Positions 5,168 through 5,494 of a stretch of 5,494 nucleotides of DNA are shown here, piece after piece. The notes beneath the pieces were generated by a model. The model was given only the letters and a program-made list of their open reading frames with translations, made no database searches and had not been told where the DNA came from. The stretch's first letter is position 1; every line of letters starts with the position of its first letter. The position numbers and the translations under genes are program-made. Source of the stretch: Clostridia bacterium (GTDB taxonomy: Bacteria > Bacillota > Clostridia > UBA1381); contig JAFODX010000018.1 of the NCBI GenBank assembly GCA_017380475.1, positions 1 to 5,494 on the forward strand, written 5' to 3'.

Positions 5168-5494
5168 ATGAACAGTTTTATTCTGAAGGGAAATATTTGC
5201 TACAGCATTTCTAAAAATGAATTAAAAACAGTTTCGGGATATGTTGTGTGCAAGGAGGGAAAATGCGCAGGTGTTTTCGAAAAAATTCCTGAAAAATACA
5301 AAGACCTTGAATTTAGAGATTTAAAAGACAAGCTCATTATTCCCGGTATGGTGGATTTGCATATTCACGCTCCGCAATATGCTTTTCGCGGCATGGGAAT
5401 GGATTATGAGCTTATAGAATGGTTAAACACGCAGACATTCCCCGAAGAAGCAAAGTATAAGGATGCAGATTATGCAAAAAAAGCATACACGATA
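5168..5494 (+). CDS. guaD: Guanine deaminase, 3'-truncated by window edge
   Basis: Guanine deaminase hydrolyses guanine to xanthine and ammonia in purine salvage and catabolism; it is a cytosolic metal-dependent amidohydrolase. The first 109 residues are visible and open to the window end. Residues 1-55 give the small beta domain typical of amidohydrolases. LIIPGMVDLHIHAPQYAF (56-73) contains the HxH metal ligands (H65, H67) and the guanine-deaminase-type PQY(A/S)F segment. EWLNTQTFPEEAKYKDADYA (84-103) matches the family's WL...TFPEE signature, which separates it from cytosine deaminase, dihydroorotase and chlorohydrolase relatives. The ATG at 5168 follows AAAGGA by 8 nt; the nearer AGGGG (5161-5165) is only 2 nt away and unlikely to be used. 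It starts about 170 bp from the tRNA-Leu junction, so it may be on the element side. No purine riboswitch is seen. The rest of the barrel and the remaining metal ligands lie beyond the edge. Confidence 0.92.
   Translation, partial: MNSFILKGNICYSISKNELKTVSGYVVCKEGKCAGVFEKIPEKYKDLEFRDLKDKLIIPGMVDLHIHAPQYAFRGMGMDYELIEWLNTQTFPEEAKYKDADYAKKAYTI

Noticed and set aside
4996..5494. Group I intron in the tRNA-Leu anticodon loop
   Set aside because: No 5' tRNA half appears on the correct side, no intron core is recognisable, and a guanine deaminase coding region occupies the DNA where an intron of typical length would end.

Overview
The window reads like a chromosome segment of an anaerobic, AT-leaning Clostridia-type Firmicute, probably a gut Oscillospirales/Lachnospirales relative. 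This is an inference from protein style (clostridial FeoB, guanine deaminase, ECF sigma factor with a one-TM partner), strong GGAGG-type ribosome binding sites, and T-tailed hairpin terminators. I could run no database search.

Layout, left to right. (1) 1-1752 +: 3' part of feoB, the ferrous-iron transporter; its first GTPase motifs lie off the left edge. (2) 1753-1838: an ECF-type promoter (TGCAAC-N17-CGTA) and a perfect inverted repeat in the presumed leader. (3) 1839-3138 +: a two-gene operon of an ECF sigma factor and, overlapping it, a single-pass membrane protein that is probably its anti-sigma factor but lacks a zinc anti-sigma motif. A clean intrinsic terminator ends the operon. (4) 3187-4909 +: a separate transcription unit with a TTTACA-N17-TATAAT promoter and an acyl-CoA ligase-like (ANL superfamily) enzyme with a divergent P-loop. 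It ends at a terminator that also looks usable from the opposite strand. (5) 4946-4999 -: the 3' half of a tRNA-Leu(CAG) gene including CCA. It stops being tRNA-like inside the anticodon loop, where the sequence changes to unrelated AT-rich DNA with short direct repeats (5000-5153). (6) 5168-5494 +: the start of a guanine deaminase gene, cut by the right edge.

The tRNA half is the most unusual part. The break in the anticodon loop, the short inverted arms around it, and the repeated TTTGTCATA and CGGTGAAAA(A)TTAAAAA motifs beside it look like an attachment junction left by a tyrosine-recombinase element, with the element on the right side. No integrase gene is visible in the window, so this could be the end of a larger island (which would include the guanine deaminase) or a scar.

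Functionally, the sigma/anti-sigma pair is a self-contained envelope-signal module that probably drives its own promoter. feoB, the ligase and the guanine deaminase have no evident shared pathway and appear to be independent units. I found no CRISPR array, transposase, rRNA or recognisable riboswitch.
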